From Trametes villosa (taxonomy: Eukaryota; Basidiomycota; Agaricomycetes; Polyporales; Polyporaceae), in contig PUDQ02000017.1 of NCBI GenBank assembly GCA_002964805.2, positions 310,001-374,000 of the forward strand: a stretch of DNA of 64,000 bases. The letters are read 5' to 3'. Made by a program: the position numbers and the translations under genes. Numbering within the stretch: the stretch's first letter is position 1; the number at the start of each line of letters is the position of its first letter. Below the pieces are notes generated by a model. The model was not told the DNA's origin. It did not search any database and saw only the letters and a program-made list of their open reading frames with translations. This document shows, piece after piece, positions 33,126-44,077 of the stretch.

Positions 33126-34760
33126 TCAAGAGGCTGGGACAAAATACCGGCTAAGATCGCGCAAACGCTGCGCAAAGCCAACGGACGCGCCAATCGCATC
33201 GCGAACTTCCAGTGCGCGGAGCGCGACCCCTTTCTGAAAGCGCTCGCGCACGACCTTCAGCACGGCCTCCTCCAGAAAGGGCGTAAACGACAGCTCGACG
33301 AGCTCCAGCCTCTCCAGGGCGGGACAGGGAAGCCGAAACACCAACGCCGCGAGCACGCGCGCGATGTCCCCGGGGTGGGGCTGGACGAAGCGTAACACGC
33401 GCAGATACGCCGACCGGCGGAACACGGCGTCCCAATTGAGAAAATGTGTCGGGGAAGCGGGGGAGCCGACTGCTGTGAGGTCTACCAGGGATTCCGACTC
33501 CAACACGCCGACGGGTATGAAGGGGATCATCACGTTGGACCCGTAGTAGGTCGTCAGCGTCAGTGTCAGCTCGACCGGCGGACCCGGGGCGTAGGACGGA
33601 TAGAGTGTGACATGCATGTGCAGGCCGTCGACGGCTTCCAGCTTCAGAGATTTGGGTGCGGATATAACGGGGTGATTGAGAGGGAAGATTACAACGAAGG
33701 TCGGCGGGGGCAAAGTGTGGGTTAAGTAGAGGTTGACGTTGTACCGGGCGAAAGCAGGGAGCGTGAGGTGCGAGAGGAGACTCAGCGCGGTTCCGGAAAA
33801 CAGCCCATGCATCTCTAGTTCCGTGAGTCTCGGTAAAGTCACCGCCCATGACCCGTCCTCGGGAGGTACGTGCAGGACCGCGAGGTCGCCCTCCACGCGC
33901 AGCCGCATCTCCATCAGCTCAGGGCACCGCCGCAGGATTGTGAGGAAGTGCTCCAGCGTGAGCGCAGTGGAGTGCGTCGTGTCGATGTCGAGGAAGGTTA
34001 GCTGTTGGTAAACACCCGAATCCCACGAGAAGATCATGGGCCGAAGCTGAAGAGAACGCAGAGATGGGGCGGGTGGCATGAGGAACGTCTTCGAGACCAG
34101 CCGCTCGTACCGAACGCGTTCGGTGTTAGGACCAAGCAAGCACAAGGATTCCAGGCACGGGTAATGTTCCCATGCCAGCTCATCCATAGCGTTGGCTATA
34201 CCTTCAAGGTTGTCAGCGGTCACTACGACTGAGCGAAGGCGTCGCCGAAATTTGGAGAGGAATTGGAGACCACCTAGGGTGCGAGAGCCGAGTTCCCAAC
34301 GAAGGTCAAGCAACGCATGATCGCCCGCCCGTTCGACGAACGAGTAGATCCCGTCGCGGGATAGACTTGTCACGACGATGCTGCTCCAGAGCTCGTGGAC
34401 GCCCAGCGCGGTCGCTCGCCAGGCCCGACAGACGTGGGTAATCGCCATGAGGTCAAGGCTTCCGCCGGGGCCAGATATGCGGCAGACGTCGGTGAAAATG
34501 AGGATGAGGAGTTCGGGTGGGAGCTTGTGCCGGTGCCTGGAGTTGCGCATCTCGCGTAGGCGAGCGAGAGTGCGTTTAGCTTGGGCGATACCGCCCGAGG
34601 TGATAGTCTCCAGTTGCAGCTCGTACTGGTTGACGACCTCGCAGACCTCCTCAAGGGGTAGGTATTCAGCCTGAGTGAAGTCTGGCTGTGCGGACCAGAC
34701 GTCGATGACCGCACTGTCAGGATGTCTGATCACGTCCAAGCAGCTTGAAGTCGTGGCCAT
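33126..34760 (-). CDS. F-box domain protein E (single exon)
   Basis: A 544-residue frame from ATG 34760 (MATTSSCLDV). The same start sequence style as D (MATTCPGC) supports this start. A heptad-like region (YELQLETITSGGIAQAKRTL) precedes the F-box (HKLPPELLILIFTDVC), then ITHVCRAWRATALGVHELW and leucine-rich repeats. The C-terminal LRR-like units (LPCPALERLELVELSF) match the same place in proteins C and D. It is in tandem with D on the same strand but much more diverged than the C/D pair. The frame stays open upstream for 75 codons without clear coding character. Confidence 0.75.
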   Translation of the reverse strand: MATTSSCLDVIRHPDSAVIDVWSAQPDFTQAEYLPLEEVCEVVNQYELQLETITSGGIAQAKRTLARLREMRNSRHRHKLPPELLILIFTDVCRISGPGGSLDLMAITHVCRAWRATALGVHELWSSIVVTSLSRDGIYSFVERAGDHALLDLRWELGSRTLGGLQFLSKFRRRLRSVVVTADNLEGIANAMDELAWEHYPCLESLCLLGPNTERVRYERLVSKTFLMPPAPSLRSLQLRPMIFSWDSGVYQQLTFLDIDTTHSTALTLEHFLTILRRCPELMEMRLRVEGDLAVLHVPPEDGSWAVTLPRLTELEMHGLFSGTALSLLSHLTLPAFARYNVNLYLTHTLPPPTFVVIFPLNHPVISAPKSLKLEAVDGLHMHVTLYPSYAPGPPVELTLTLTTYYGSNVMIPFIPVGVLESESLVDLTAVGSPASPTHFLNWDAVFRRSAYLRVLRFVQPHPGDIARVLAALVFRLPCPALERLELVELSFTPFLEEAVLKVVRERFQKGVALRALEVRDAIGASVGFAQRLRDLSRYFVPAS

Positions 34761-35176
34761 ACTAGGTCGATGAGAACGCGTGAGCAGAGTCTGTAAGACT
34801 ATGTTGTGTTCGAAACATCCATACCGAGAGGTTTTCGAGTCGATGCAGCGGCTGCTGTGACTGGAGCGGGATGCACTGGTGGCACGCCGCCGGTGTGATC
34901 TGAGGGATGGATGATGGGGTGTGGCAACAGGAGTGTAATGTAAGCAACTCATGCTCGAGCCAAACAAACACAATCGATAATTCACGTTCCTTATAATTCA
35001 TGTTCCTTATACAAGTTTGCCATCAGAATAGGCCGGATTGCACAAGAGTACCCACTGGTTGAACTGTCATATATTACACGCGTACAGAAGTTCGCAAGGA
35101 ATGCGAACGTATGCCAGCAAAGTACATGTCATGAACTCGTAAGCAAATCGTGAAGTACGTCGTTGCAGAGAGGGCA
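34761..35176. other. Intergenic region
   Basis: 416 bp containing the F-box E promoter side and the GH88 3' end. No gene supported. Confidence 0.45.
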
Positions 35177-36899
35177 TCAACACCGCGCAAGGCCCTTAGA
35201 CACGAGATCGTTTCCTGCCTTGATGAAGAAGTAGTCGCCTGTGTGAATGATGACTCAGTATGATCCATTCCACCAGGGCGAAACCATAAGATCTTCAAGG
35301 TAAACTCACCGTAGACGATGCCCGTCAAGTTGTTCTGCGCAGGGTTGTTCACGGTCCCGTTTGCGAGCAGGCTCTGCCAGTCCGGGCGCCACGCGAGCTT
35401 CGTGTTGGCGTCGAGCATCTGCACGTAAGATTATGTCAGAGCCGGCTGCAGTGGTGTCGAAGGGAACCGGAGCGAACCTTAATGACGTGGTTGGTGTAAT
35501 AAGCAGAGCCGGAGGCGTTCCGGATCGACAGCTCCTGGTCCGCAAGCAGGAGCAGCGCGCTGGCTGCGATCGTCGCCGCGGACGAGTCTGCAGGGCGAGG
35601 CGGCACCAAGGGCGCGTTGAAGTCCCTATATACTGGTTGGTCTACAATCCTATCGAAGTGAAGGCAGGTCGACGAACCAGGGGATCACGCCGTCGGAAGG
35701 CGTGTTCGTAATCCAGTACTTGGCCATCTTGCGGGCCGTCCGGAGGTAGTCGAGCTTGCGTGTGTTTTTGAACACTAGCGGGCGTGATCAGGATGGTCCC
35801 GAGAACGCAAGGAACCAACTTACTGTTGGCGAAGCCATAGATGCCCCAAGCTTCACCGCGGCTCCAGGTGCTAAGATCAATCGATATGAATGCGATTACT
35901 CTTTCTGTGCGTAATCCGGGACGTACCTGCTGTCTGAAAAGCCTTGCGATGTGCGCTGGCGGATCACCGCTCCGGTCGTGGAGTTGTAGTCGACAACGTG
36001 ATATGAGCCGCCTGGCGCAAACAATCGGCCCCGAGTTAGCATGGTGAGCTCCGAATATACAGGCTTTACCTACCATCCGGTCGAATATGGTTCACCATCG
36101 TCTTGTCCGCATGCGAGATGGCAATCTTACGCAGCGTGTGATTCCCTGTGAGGGCCTCTGAGGCGAATAGAACCTGTTGCGCGGTCTCAGCCTCCAGCAA
36201 GTCCGCGTATAGAGGTGATAATCCACCTCGAGATTCATCATGTTATCAATGATAACCTATGAAGAAATGGTTAGGTACAGCGAATGAGTCGGTCACACGA
36301 CGGAGGTACCTGGAAGTCGGTTGGGTCCGAAGCGTCCCAGCTTCGCGTGCAGCCCACGATGGGGCTAAATCGGGCAGCAAGCGCGGTTGCAAACTTGTTG
36401 ACAGCCTCGATAGCCGTCGCGTTCTTTGAATTTCTGCGGGCAACGTGAGACAAAGCATTGCGTACGTGTGGATAGAGACGTACACGGTGAGTTCATCCAT
36501 GAAAGGATAGCTGAGGAAGCCGACGTCGTGCCCTACGCCCGTATGAGTCTCGAGTGGGATTTCGCCCGTGCTCCACGCGCGTCCGAGAGAGAGCCACTGC
36601 GATGCGCTCCCAGCACGGGCACCGCAAAGCTTCGTCCGCTCGTGCATCGCATACAGCGTGGAGGGGAAGAAGCCGGCGGTCCATTGGTCAGGAGAGAACC
36701 AGATCCAGTTGCCGTTCACGCGGTCCGTGTACTGTGGGTACTGAGGGGCGCTGGAGAGGGATTGGGCCGTCTTGAGGACTTTCTGGGCAACCAGGGGAGA
36801 AAAGAGCTCTGCGGGCGGCGTCGCGAAGCCTGTGGCGGCGGACAGGACGCCGCCCACGGACAACGCTAGGGCGACAAGACTGAGACTCGGGGAGACCAT
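35177..36899 (-). CDS. Secreted glycoside hydrolase family 88 (unsaturated glucuronyl/galacturonyl hydrolase)
   Basis: GH88 enzymes cleave the unsaturated uronic acid from oligosaccharides made by polysaccharide lyases. The protein begins with a clear signal peptide (MVSPSLSLVALALSVGGVLSA). Family blocks follow: NWIWFSPDQWTAGFFPSTLY, THTGVGHDVGFLSYPFM, VIIDNMMNLEVDYH, TWSRGEAWGIYGFAN and VIPWFVDFNAP. The two catalytic-region aspartates of the family lie in GHDVGF and IIDNMMN. At least seven short introns are needed; the intron after DELTV uses donor GTACGT. The protein ends GNDLVSKGLARC. Secretion fits a role in degrading plant or fungal acidic polysaccharides. Divergent from MED1 across 1 kb. 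Confidence 0.86.
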
Positions 36900-37898
36900 G
36901 GTCAGGAATGCAGCGAGGGAGAGGGCTTGGGGTCAAGGGTCAGTATATAGATGCGTCGACATTTAAGTAATCGTGCAGCATGCTCAGGGGCGGACCGAAC
37001 GACACAGTCGAAGGAAGAAGCGTGCCAAATAACGGAGAGCACACTTGGGCATCATCTCGTGACAGTCTGCCCGAGGACTCCGCGACGCACTCGGCGCGGG
37101 ATGCCGTTGAAAGACTCTTCGGGGAGAGAAGTTGGCATGATCGGAGACTCTCCGGCCATGCCACTTGGAGGAGAGCGATTTGGTGGGGACGTTGGTATCT
37201 CGCATTCAGTATGCGTTGCATTCTTGCCGAGCATAAGTAGCCGCGTAGAAAGGCGGTTCGGCCGGCGAGTAGTTGGTCTGAGACCGTAGAGTTCGAGACG
37301 ATGTCGGGAGAATTCCTGAGCGAGCGCATGATTGAGTCACGAGGTTAGGCAACAGGAGAGTTACACATGCAACCGTGTCGTAAACCAAGTTTCAACAGGG
37401 GTACATATCTTCTCAGAGTCGGAGAATAGATGCTGAGCAGCCGGATGCGCAAGTTGTGCTTGCGGATGTAAAGGAAGTACATAGTGGTACCCGTTGAAGA
37501 GAGTTGCGCGATCGCGATTCGCATATCGACGTCCATGATTCGCATCTTATCTTATCTCTTAGCACAGCTTTCCATACACTGGCCGTGGCGCCGCTGAGCT
37601 TTGCAGCAACTTGAACCTGTTCGGTCAACCACGATTCGTCGCAGTACGTCCGCCACTATTTGATTCTTTCAGAGCCCCCCTGAAATAAATTGGGGAGAAA
37701 AGACAGGTACAACGTCGGTGATACCGTCTCGCTCCTCGGTCCCTCAACAATAGCACAGCGACAGCACCCGCGAGGGCGAAGACATACCGCTTCTTCGCTC
37801 AGGTTGTGAGTATGCAGAGTCATACTGGGTTCAAGACTGGAAAGCTGATAAGAACCGGCCCGTATCACTTTGCTGAGAAGTAGATTTTGTCGCTGAGG
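36900..37898. promoter_or_regulatory. Divergent spacer between GH88 and MED1
   Basis: 1 kb between opposite start codons. No extra gene supported; open frames at 36951-37289 on both strands lack family resemblance. Confidence 0.4.
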
Positions 37899-40341
37899 AT
37901 GTCCTCTCAACCCCCTGAAGCGAAGGCGCCTTTGCCTCACACCATTCTCACTGCATTCCAGCAGTTCACATCTCAGGACTCAATCTCGCCGAGCTCGTTG
38001 CATCCTTTTGCTTCTAACCCAGAGGAAAATCTTTCTGCCTTGAGAAAGCTCTTGGATACCGTCGGCCAAGCAACGGCTTCCCTCAATGCCCACCTTGCTC
38101 TCCCTCTTTCCAACCCGAAGCTTCTGTCGCTGTATCGACAAGGGACCAACATCTCACATGCGGTTCAGCAAGTATATGGCTCATGACTGATGATATACTC
38201 TCACGATTGCTGACAACCCGCATACAGGCGGACCAGAATGTACGTTATGTGGTCAATTCGCTCAGGAAACGAGTCGGCATCACGTTTGGAGAGGACATTC
38301 CTCTAGAAAGGACGCAGCTCCCCGAATGGTTCCTAAAGAGACTCCTCGAGTGGGGCGCCTCAGCCGGGATGGAGGCGTTCAACGACCCAGAAAACGACGG
38401 CCATTCTACTGTCGTCCTCGGGGGCAAGGTTCTCGTCGTTGACATCGACTTTACCGTCGATCGCACAAACCCCGACCGACCCGTGGTTGGCGTCGCGGCG
38501 TGCAAGACGTCGTACGCTATCCCGAATAGCACTGCAAGTTCCTCCAGTGGCAACTCGACCTCCTTGGACGGCTTTCTGGCTGACGCTCTCCGTGCATTTC
38601 TGACGGAGGTGCAGAAGGATGACGCCCAGCGCGACAGCGTCGAGGCCGCGCGCCTCGGGAATCTACTCTCCGACCACCTCGCGTATCTGATGAAGTTGGA
38701 TCATCTAGCCCTCAGCGAGGGTGAAGGCGGGCTGCGATGGTTCAACTTCATTGATCGTATGTCGCTCGAGGTGGAAAAACTTGCTTGTAGCGAGGCGGAC
38801 GCTCTGAGAAAGTGAGTGGAACCCGAACTGCGTGCGCTACTACGCAAACTAAGACCTTGGGCAGACAGGATCCCGGATCAAAACTTCCCCTCGACATCTT
38901 CCTCTTGCGGTCGCATGCACTACCTCTGCCCTACCTCACCACGCCGTCAATATCCTTCCTCACGTACCTCTCCCCCCTGGCATACCTGAAACTCCTGCGG
39001 ACCGCCCCCACCTCTGCAGCAGAGCCTGCGCACCTTCCAAAGCTCGACGTTCCGTTCCAACATCTCCGCCTATCCCTCACCTCGCACCCTCGCCCGGCAG
39101 GGGTTACCACCGCCACGCTCTTCCTATCCCCCACCGCGCCACCAGCGTACCACGCGGACTCGATGTCGATGTCCGCGCTTGACACTCGGTCCTCCTCCAC
39201 GCTCGTCCCCAGCGCAGCGGAGATGGAGCACGTCTTCCCCGCCGCACGCGAGGCGCAGGGCCCCCAGGGCCAGCAGTTCACGTGGCTCCTCGACTTCACC
39301 GAGGGCGGGAAGTACCCCGGGGTCGTGATGAGCCAGTCGCGGATGCATGAGATCGAGCTCGTGGTCAACCCGTTCAGCGCGATGGTGCACGTGGAGAGCG
39401 ACTCGCATGGGATGGCGTTCGGCGCGGGGAGCTGGGTCGACCTTTTGGTGCGTAGCCTGATTTCCGGTTGGCTGTGCGAATGCTTATATCTGGGCAGCTC
39501 AATTCGCAGACGCCGATTTCGCCTGATAGGTATACAACGCTATATGTGAGTGCAGTTGTTGCGCTTTTCATACCGCGTATCAACGTCGGTTGTTGCTCTA
39601 GACTTCCCCGACGTCCGTGCACCCTCCATTGCAGCTGCGCCTGACTACACCAAGCGAGCCGGGCTTCGTGTTGGAAGCCGTTCCGGTGCGCAGTCTGAAG
39701 GAGGTCTGGAGTATACTGGAGGTACCGTACTCCCTGTCCGAGCCGTACTCGGGCGCTGACGCTTTCGAACACAAGATCGTACGGCAGCAGTGCTGGTTGA
39801 ACGAGACGCTCACAAGCTGTCACTGGGTACCGGAGGGCCTCAACCTGAACGAAGTCGATGATGGCGCCGAAGACGTGAAGGTCACCGACGATGACCTCCA
39901 AGCCGTGCTCAAAGGTGCGTAGCCTGTGCACTCCCCCTCTTTCAATCGACCTGATTTCCTAACCCGAACCCGCATACATCCACAGGAACCGTACAGCCGC
40001 GCAGCATCCCCGTGAACGTCTACCTGCCCGCCCCAGCCCTCGCCCCGGCTCCCGCGCCCGCGCCGGCGGACGGGCTCTTCGGCGAGACGGACATGGACGC
40101 GTTCGCGCTCCCGCCGCGGCGCTCGCGCATCGTGCTGACCGCGCCGGAGCGGCCGCCGATCTCGGGGCTCGTTGAGATCGGCGTCACGTTCGACCCCGAG
40201 CGGGCGCGCGGCGTCGCGGTGGACGTCAGCGGCGCGATGGGCGTCGACCTGCGCGTGGACGTGCTGGAGGAGGTGTGCCGCCGCGGGGGGCTGTTCGGGC
40301 TGCCGGGGAGGGTGTGGAAGAAGGCGCATGAGATGCTGTGA
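37899..40341 (+). CDS. MED1: Mediator complex subunit 1
   Basis: MED1 is a middle-module Mediator subunit linking activators to RNA polymerase II. The spliced product begins MSSQPPEAKAPLPHTILTAF and contains VVNSLRKRVGITFGEDIP, LVVDIDFTVDRTNP and NSTSLDGFLADALRAFL, then SEADALRKQDPGSKLPLDIF and HEIELVVNPFSAMVHVESD. This matches the fungal Med1 layout: an N-terminal Med1 domain with VDIDF and a later domain. A segment near the end is Ala/Pro-rich (APALAPAPAPAPADG). Introns are short with GT-AG ends; the intron after TTLY (GTGAGTGCAG) is needed to reach TSPTSVHPPLQL. It ends RVWKKAHEML. It is rarely annotated in basidiomycetes because of divergence. Confidence 0.76.
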
Positions 40342-40535
40342 GGTGGCGGAGGACACTTGTACGTTCCTACTTCGTTGTGTCGGGGGGCCTTCAAGCTTGT
40401 AAGCCTCAGAAGAGGAAATACCCGGCCGAACGTATCTCGCACACCGCAGGACTGCTCGCAGCGCACGTCATCATGGGCTCTGATTACAATGCTAATCTGG
40501 GATGTACACCAAAAAGGGTATCGACATGGTTCCGA

Positions 40536-42021
40536 CTACTTTGCCCTTTTCGCGCTTGGTTTCTTACCGCGTCGGACAAGCTCTCCGCCTTCAGACTCAG
40601 CCGAAGCAGAGTCGCTCACAACCGCAGGGGGGACAGGGTGGGAGGGGGCTACTGAACCAGATGAGAAAGAAAACGGATCAGCGGTACCAAACTTATCACC
40701 CCAGCTGCTGCTAAAGGCGCCCCACGAAAGGGCTGAAGAACTGATAGGCTGCATGACACCACCCGTATTGTTCGATGGGATTGGCGGTGTGACAGAAGGG
40801 CGGTCTGGGTTTGATCCTTGCGAAGGCGGCGCAGTCGCGATACGAAGGCCGAGCAGGGAGCGTAGGAGGGGACCGGCATGGGGCGATTGACCGATTAAGA
40901 CCTTGTCGAGCACGTCTTGGAGGGATGCTTGGACTTTGGGATCACAGTAGTTTCGCGACAAGTACGAGACCGCGTGTTCCCGCAACCGGTCATATCTACC
41001 GCCCCTCGGTCAGGTAAACCAGATACAGCGAGAGCACGGCCGCGCATACCTGGCAAAGAACCGCGAGAACGCCTCTTCAACGATGTTGGCTGGCGTTAGA
41101 CGTGCCAGGATAGCGTCGTACGCGAGGTCTTGAAGATTTGTGATGCCGTACTTCAGATGTTCCCGGCCATCAGAGCGTAGACATAACGCGGGCTGAGAAG
41201 TCGTACTTACAGACTCCGCTAGACGGTACATGGACTTTGGAGAGCACAGAGGGGCTTTCCCATCTCCCGCTGTGAGCACCGCGAACTGCTTTTGCGCCGC
41301 GCCCGCTGAACGAAGAGGGAGGAAGTTGACCTTGCCGGTATAGAGGAAGAATACACATGCACACAAGCTACGATATACTTTCGGTCAGTGCCAGAGATGA
41401 GATATGTGGCCAGGGAAGTCTATAATGCGCAACTCACGTTCGGTGCGCAACACTAGGAAGGAGAATCTGGTGCTTGGGTAACGATTCGAGCGCCTTTGGT
41501 TCGACGCTGACATCGGGGCCGGCCTGCTCCTCCTCCTCCTCCCCAGACTTGCCCTTTCCTTTTCCACTCGATTTCGCGGGGACTTCCGAGCCTCCAGGCG
41601 TGGGCGCCTCTTCGACCTCCTCGAACTCGTCGAGGTCGCTATCGGACTCGTAGTCGTACTCGTCTGGGAGGGTATACTGTCGCATGGATGCGGCCGAAGG
41701 GTCCGGAGTGGCCTGGCTCTCCGCGAAACCCGACGTCAACACTGCAAGGTGTGGCATACCACTGGCAGTCAGCCGAGCGACAGTTTCACAAGGGGTGACA
41801 AGGCTCGTACGTTTGGCAAAGTGCTCGGAATCCTTGAGGATGGAGCCTATCGCGAGGACCGCGAGGGGATGCCCGATCTTGATGTAGCCGTCGGGGTACA
41901 CAGACCTTCGGGAGAAGGCATACAAGTGCACGTCTCGGAACTCGGGCTTGATGAGGGAGTCTCTCAGTGCGCGCTCGGCGGGGGTCAGCTCCGCCGACAA
42001 GAGTTCTCCCGCTATGGACAT
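40536..42021 (-). CDS. BTB/POZ domain protein
   Basis: BTB domains mediate dimerisation and often recruit Cullin-3 ligases. After MSIAGELLSAELTPAERALR comes the BTB start (EFRDVHLYAFSRRS), HPLAVLAIGSILKDSEHFAK, LLTSGFAES, then an acidic insert (YDYESDSDLDEFEEVEE) with a KGKGK run. The fold closes with FFLYTGKVNFLPLRSA. A BACK-like tail follows: SPKSMYRLAES, GITNLQDLAYDAIL and IVEEAFSRFF, then YERLREHAVSYL. The C-terminus is Ser/Pro-rich and ends in basic RRGKKPSAKRAK, a possible nuclear signal. Insertion of a long acidic loop inside BTB is common in fungal members of this type. No MATH or Kelch domain is present. The target is unknown. Confidence 0.72.
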
Positions 42022-42233
42022 GACTGAGAAGGAGGGAGGTCCGGGCGACGAGAACGCGCTGATGAACCAGGCTTTATAGGGAACAGGCTCGGGAAGCCGG
42101 ACGTCTCAGAAGCAGGTTGCTGCAGCTGCGGTAATTTCCCGTACGTATGAAAACACGTGTGTTCGGCATGCCTGGTGTTCGAGGATGGGAGATACACGGA
42201 TGGTGCGATACACACGACAAACAGTAAGTCAAG

Positions 42234-43462
42234 TTAGTGCATCGCGAATCCTCCATTGATTGGGATAGATTGACCTGAAGGGCTCTCATTAGGCCCCACG
42301 ACCCCCATGGGTACGGCAAAAATCCAAACGCACCCGTGATGTACCACGCCTCCGGTCTGGCCAGGTAGGCGACGAGCCCAGCGACGTCTTCCGGCTGCCC
42401 GCCTCTGGAGCCCGCAGGCAAGCCCGCAAGCTGTTCTCCGCATATCCGCCGTGAGTTCTTCGTACACACGCATCGTGGCCTGACCATACCTTTAACCCCG
42501 TAGACCCAGGGCCGCCGTTCTTTTCGTCATCAGGGTGCATTACTGTATCGTCGCGAGCCGGGGCGCGGTCAGAACTGCAGCATCAGAGGGCCTAGCAAGC
42601 ACTCACTCATCTCGGTGATGATGAGGCCCGGTGCGTATGCGTTGACAGTAATGTTGTGCTGGCGGAACTCAAGCGCTGCGCAGACGCAAAAAGCAACCAG
42701 GTATTAATGTCATATCGACGTCTTCAGGAATAGGACAGTACTCGCCTGCACTCTGAACGAGGCCACGAACCGCAAACTTCGAAGCGCTGTAGGCCGCAGA
42801 GTACTTAATGCCTACAGAACCCAATGAGTATTATTCCTTCCATCACTCGGTGCGGACTCCCGTACCTTGTATGCCCGCCGTCGACGCCGCAGCTGTGCCC
42901 ACACGCGTTACAATGACGCAGCGGGGGAGACCGACTTCGAGAGCTTACCGATGATGCGGCCGCCTCTTCCCTGCTTCACCATCTGCGCCCCCGCGTGCTT
43001 GATCGCGAGGAAGACGCTGCGCGTGTTCACCGCGAGCACCTTGTCGAACTCGTCCACGCTCTGTTCCAGGGTGGAGATCGCTTTGAACATGCCCGCGTTC
43101 GCCACCATCTGCGACGAGCCACAACACCATCATATCAGCCGCAAGCCTCATGCCGAAGTCGAAGGCGAAGTCCAGAGTATTCTGCGCACCACATCGACGC
43201 CACCCAGCTCCTGCACGGCCTGCTCGATGAGGCGCGCCACATCCGCCTCGACGGACGCGTCGCCAGAAACGCTCGTGGCACGCCGGCCCGTGGCTTCGAT
43301 CGCCTTCACGACCGCATCCAACTTCTCGCGCTTCTGCGGGAGGTCAGACACCGCGACGTCGTACCCGTCCCGCGCGAGCCGCAGGGCGGTCGCCTCTCCA
43401 ATCCCTTGTGCGGCCCCAGTGACGACTGCTACGCGTGTGGGGGAAACATTGGTGTTCGACAT
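42234..43462 (-). CDS. Short-chain dehydrogenase/reductase (SDR-1)
   Basis: A classical SDR, spliced from about eight short exons. The cofactor site is VTGAAQGIGEATAL near the start; then VANAG, and the active-site SAAYSASKFAVRGLVQSA with Tyr and Lys in the YxxxK pattern. MHPDDEKNGGPGSTGLKV and QPEDVAGLVAYLARPEAWYI follow, ending with a short exon QSIPINGGFAMH. The TGxxxGIG and final QSIxINGG patterns resemble the diacetyl/acetoin reductase group, but substrate is not certain. It is the inverted paralogue of SDR-2 (55307-56516), with matching exon structure and conserved upstream DNA. Coding identity is high throughout. Confidence 0.87.
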
Positions 43463-44077
43463 GGCTAAGACTGTATAGTGGGAGTGGAGGGTGGTGCGTC
43501 TTCTGTGTATCTTGTATGTGCGCGAGATCAAGTGAGGGTGGGGGCTGGGCTGGCGATATGTTCTGTCCTTTTGTTACGTGCACCGGCTGAGTCGTGATGG
43601 GGCTACTTCTGTGCGCACGATGACCGTGCGCGGGCGGATGGTGTCATGCGCAACAAAACCTCGCTCACGGGCTACGGCTATACTCGGCGTACTGATTTAC
43701 AGTGAAACTCAGAACCGCGGAGATCTGACCTACCACCGCTGCCAGCGGAACACACACGAGGGGCAACTATGCCGCGAACTACATAAGCCCGCCAGAAGTA
43801 AGTATTAGACACGATGACGTTGTCCAAAGCCATGTCCGACTCACCTCGGAGAGCTGAGCACAAAACAAGGCCATGACACCAGCGAGATCACGCACCGAAG
43901 GCCTGCCTATGCTTGCGGGCGCAGCAGATGTGATCACGATCCATATTTCCATTAGGCCTGACGATAGGCTCGCCAGTTGTGAGTACGATAGCGAGTAGAT
44001 ATGCAAAGCGCGAGAGCCGTAGATGAGATGATGCACTGTCCAGTCAACAAAAAACCCGAGAGGAGGGAAGGGGCACG
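43463..44077. promoter_or_regulatory. Upstream region of SDR-1, conserved with SDR-2
   Basis: About 400 bp up to around 43860 aligns, inverted, with 54920-55306. Conserved blocks include the stretch just before the start (GTAACAAAAGGACAGAACAT in SDR-1), CTATACTCGSCGTA, and the block at 43822-43854. The rest of the interval is the DCN1 3' side. Confidence 0.55.
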
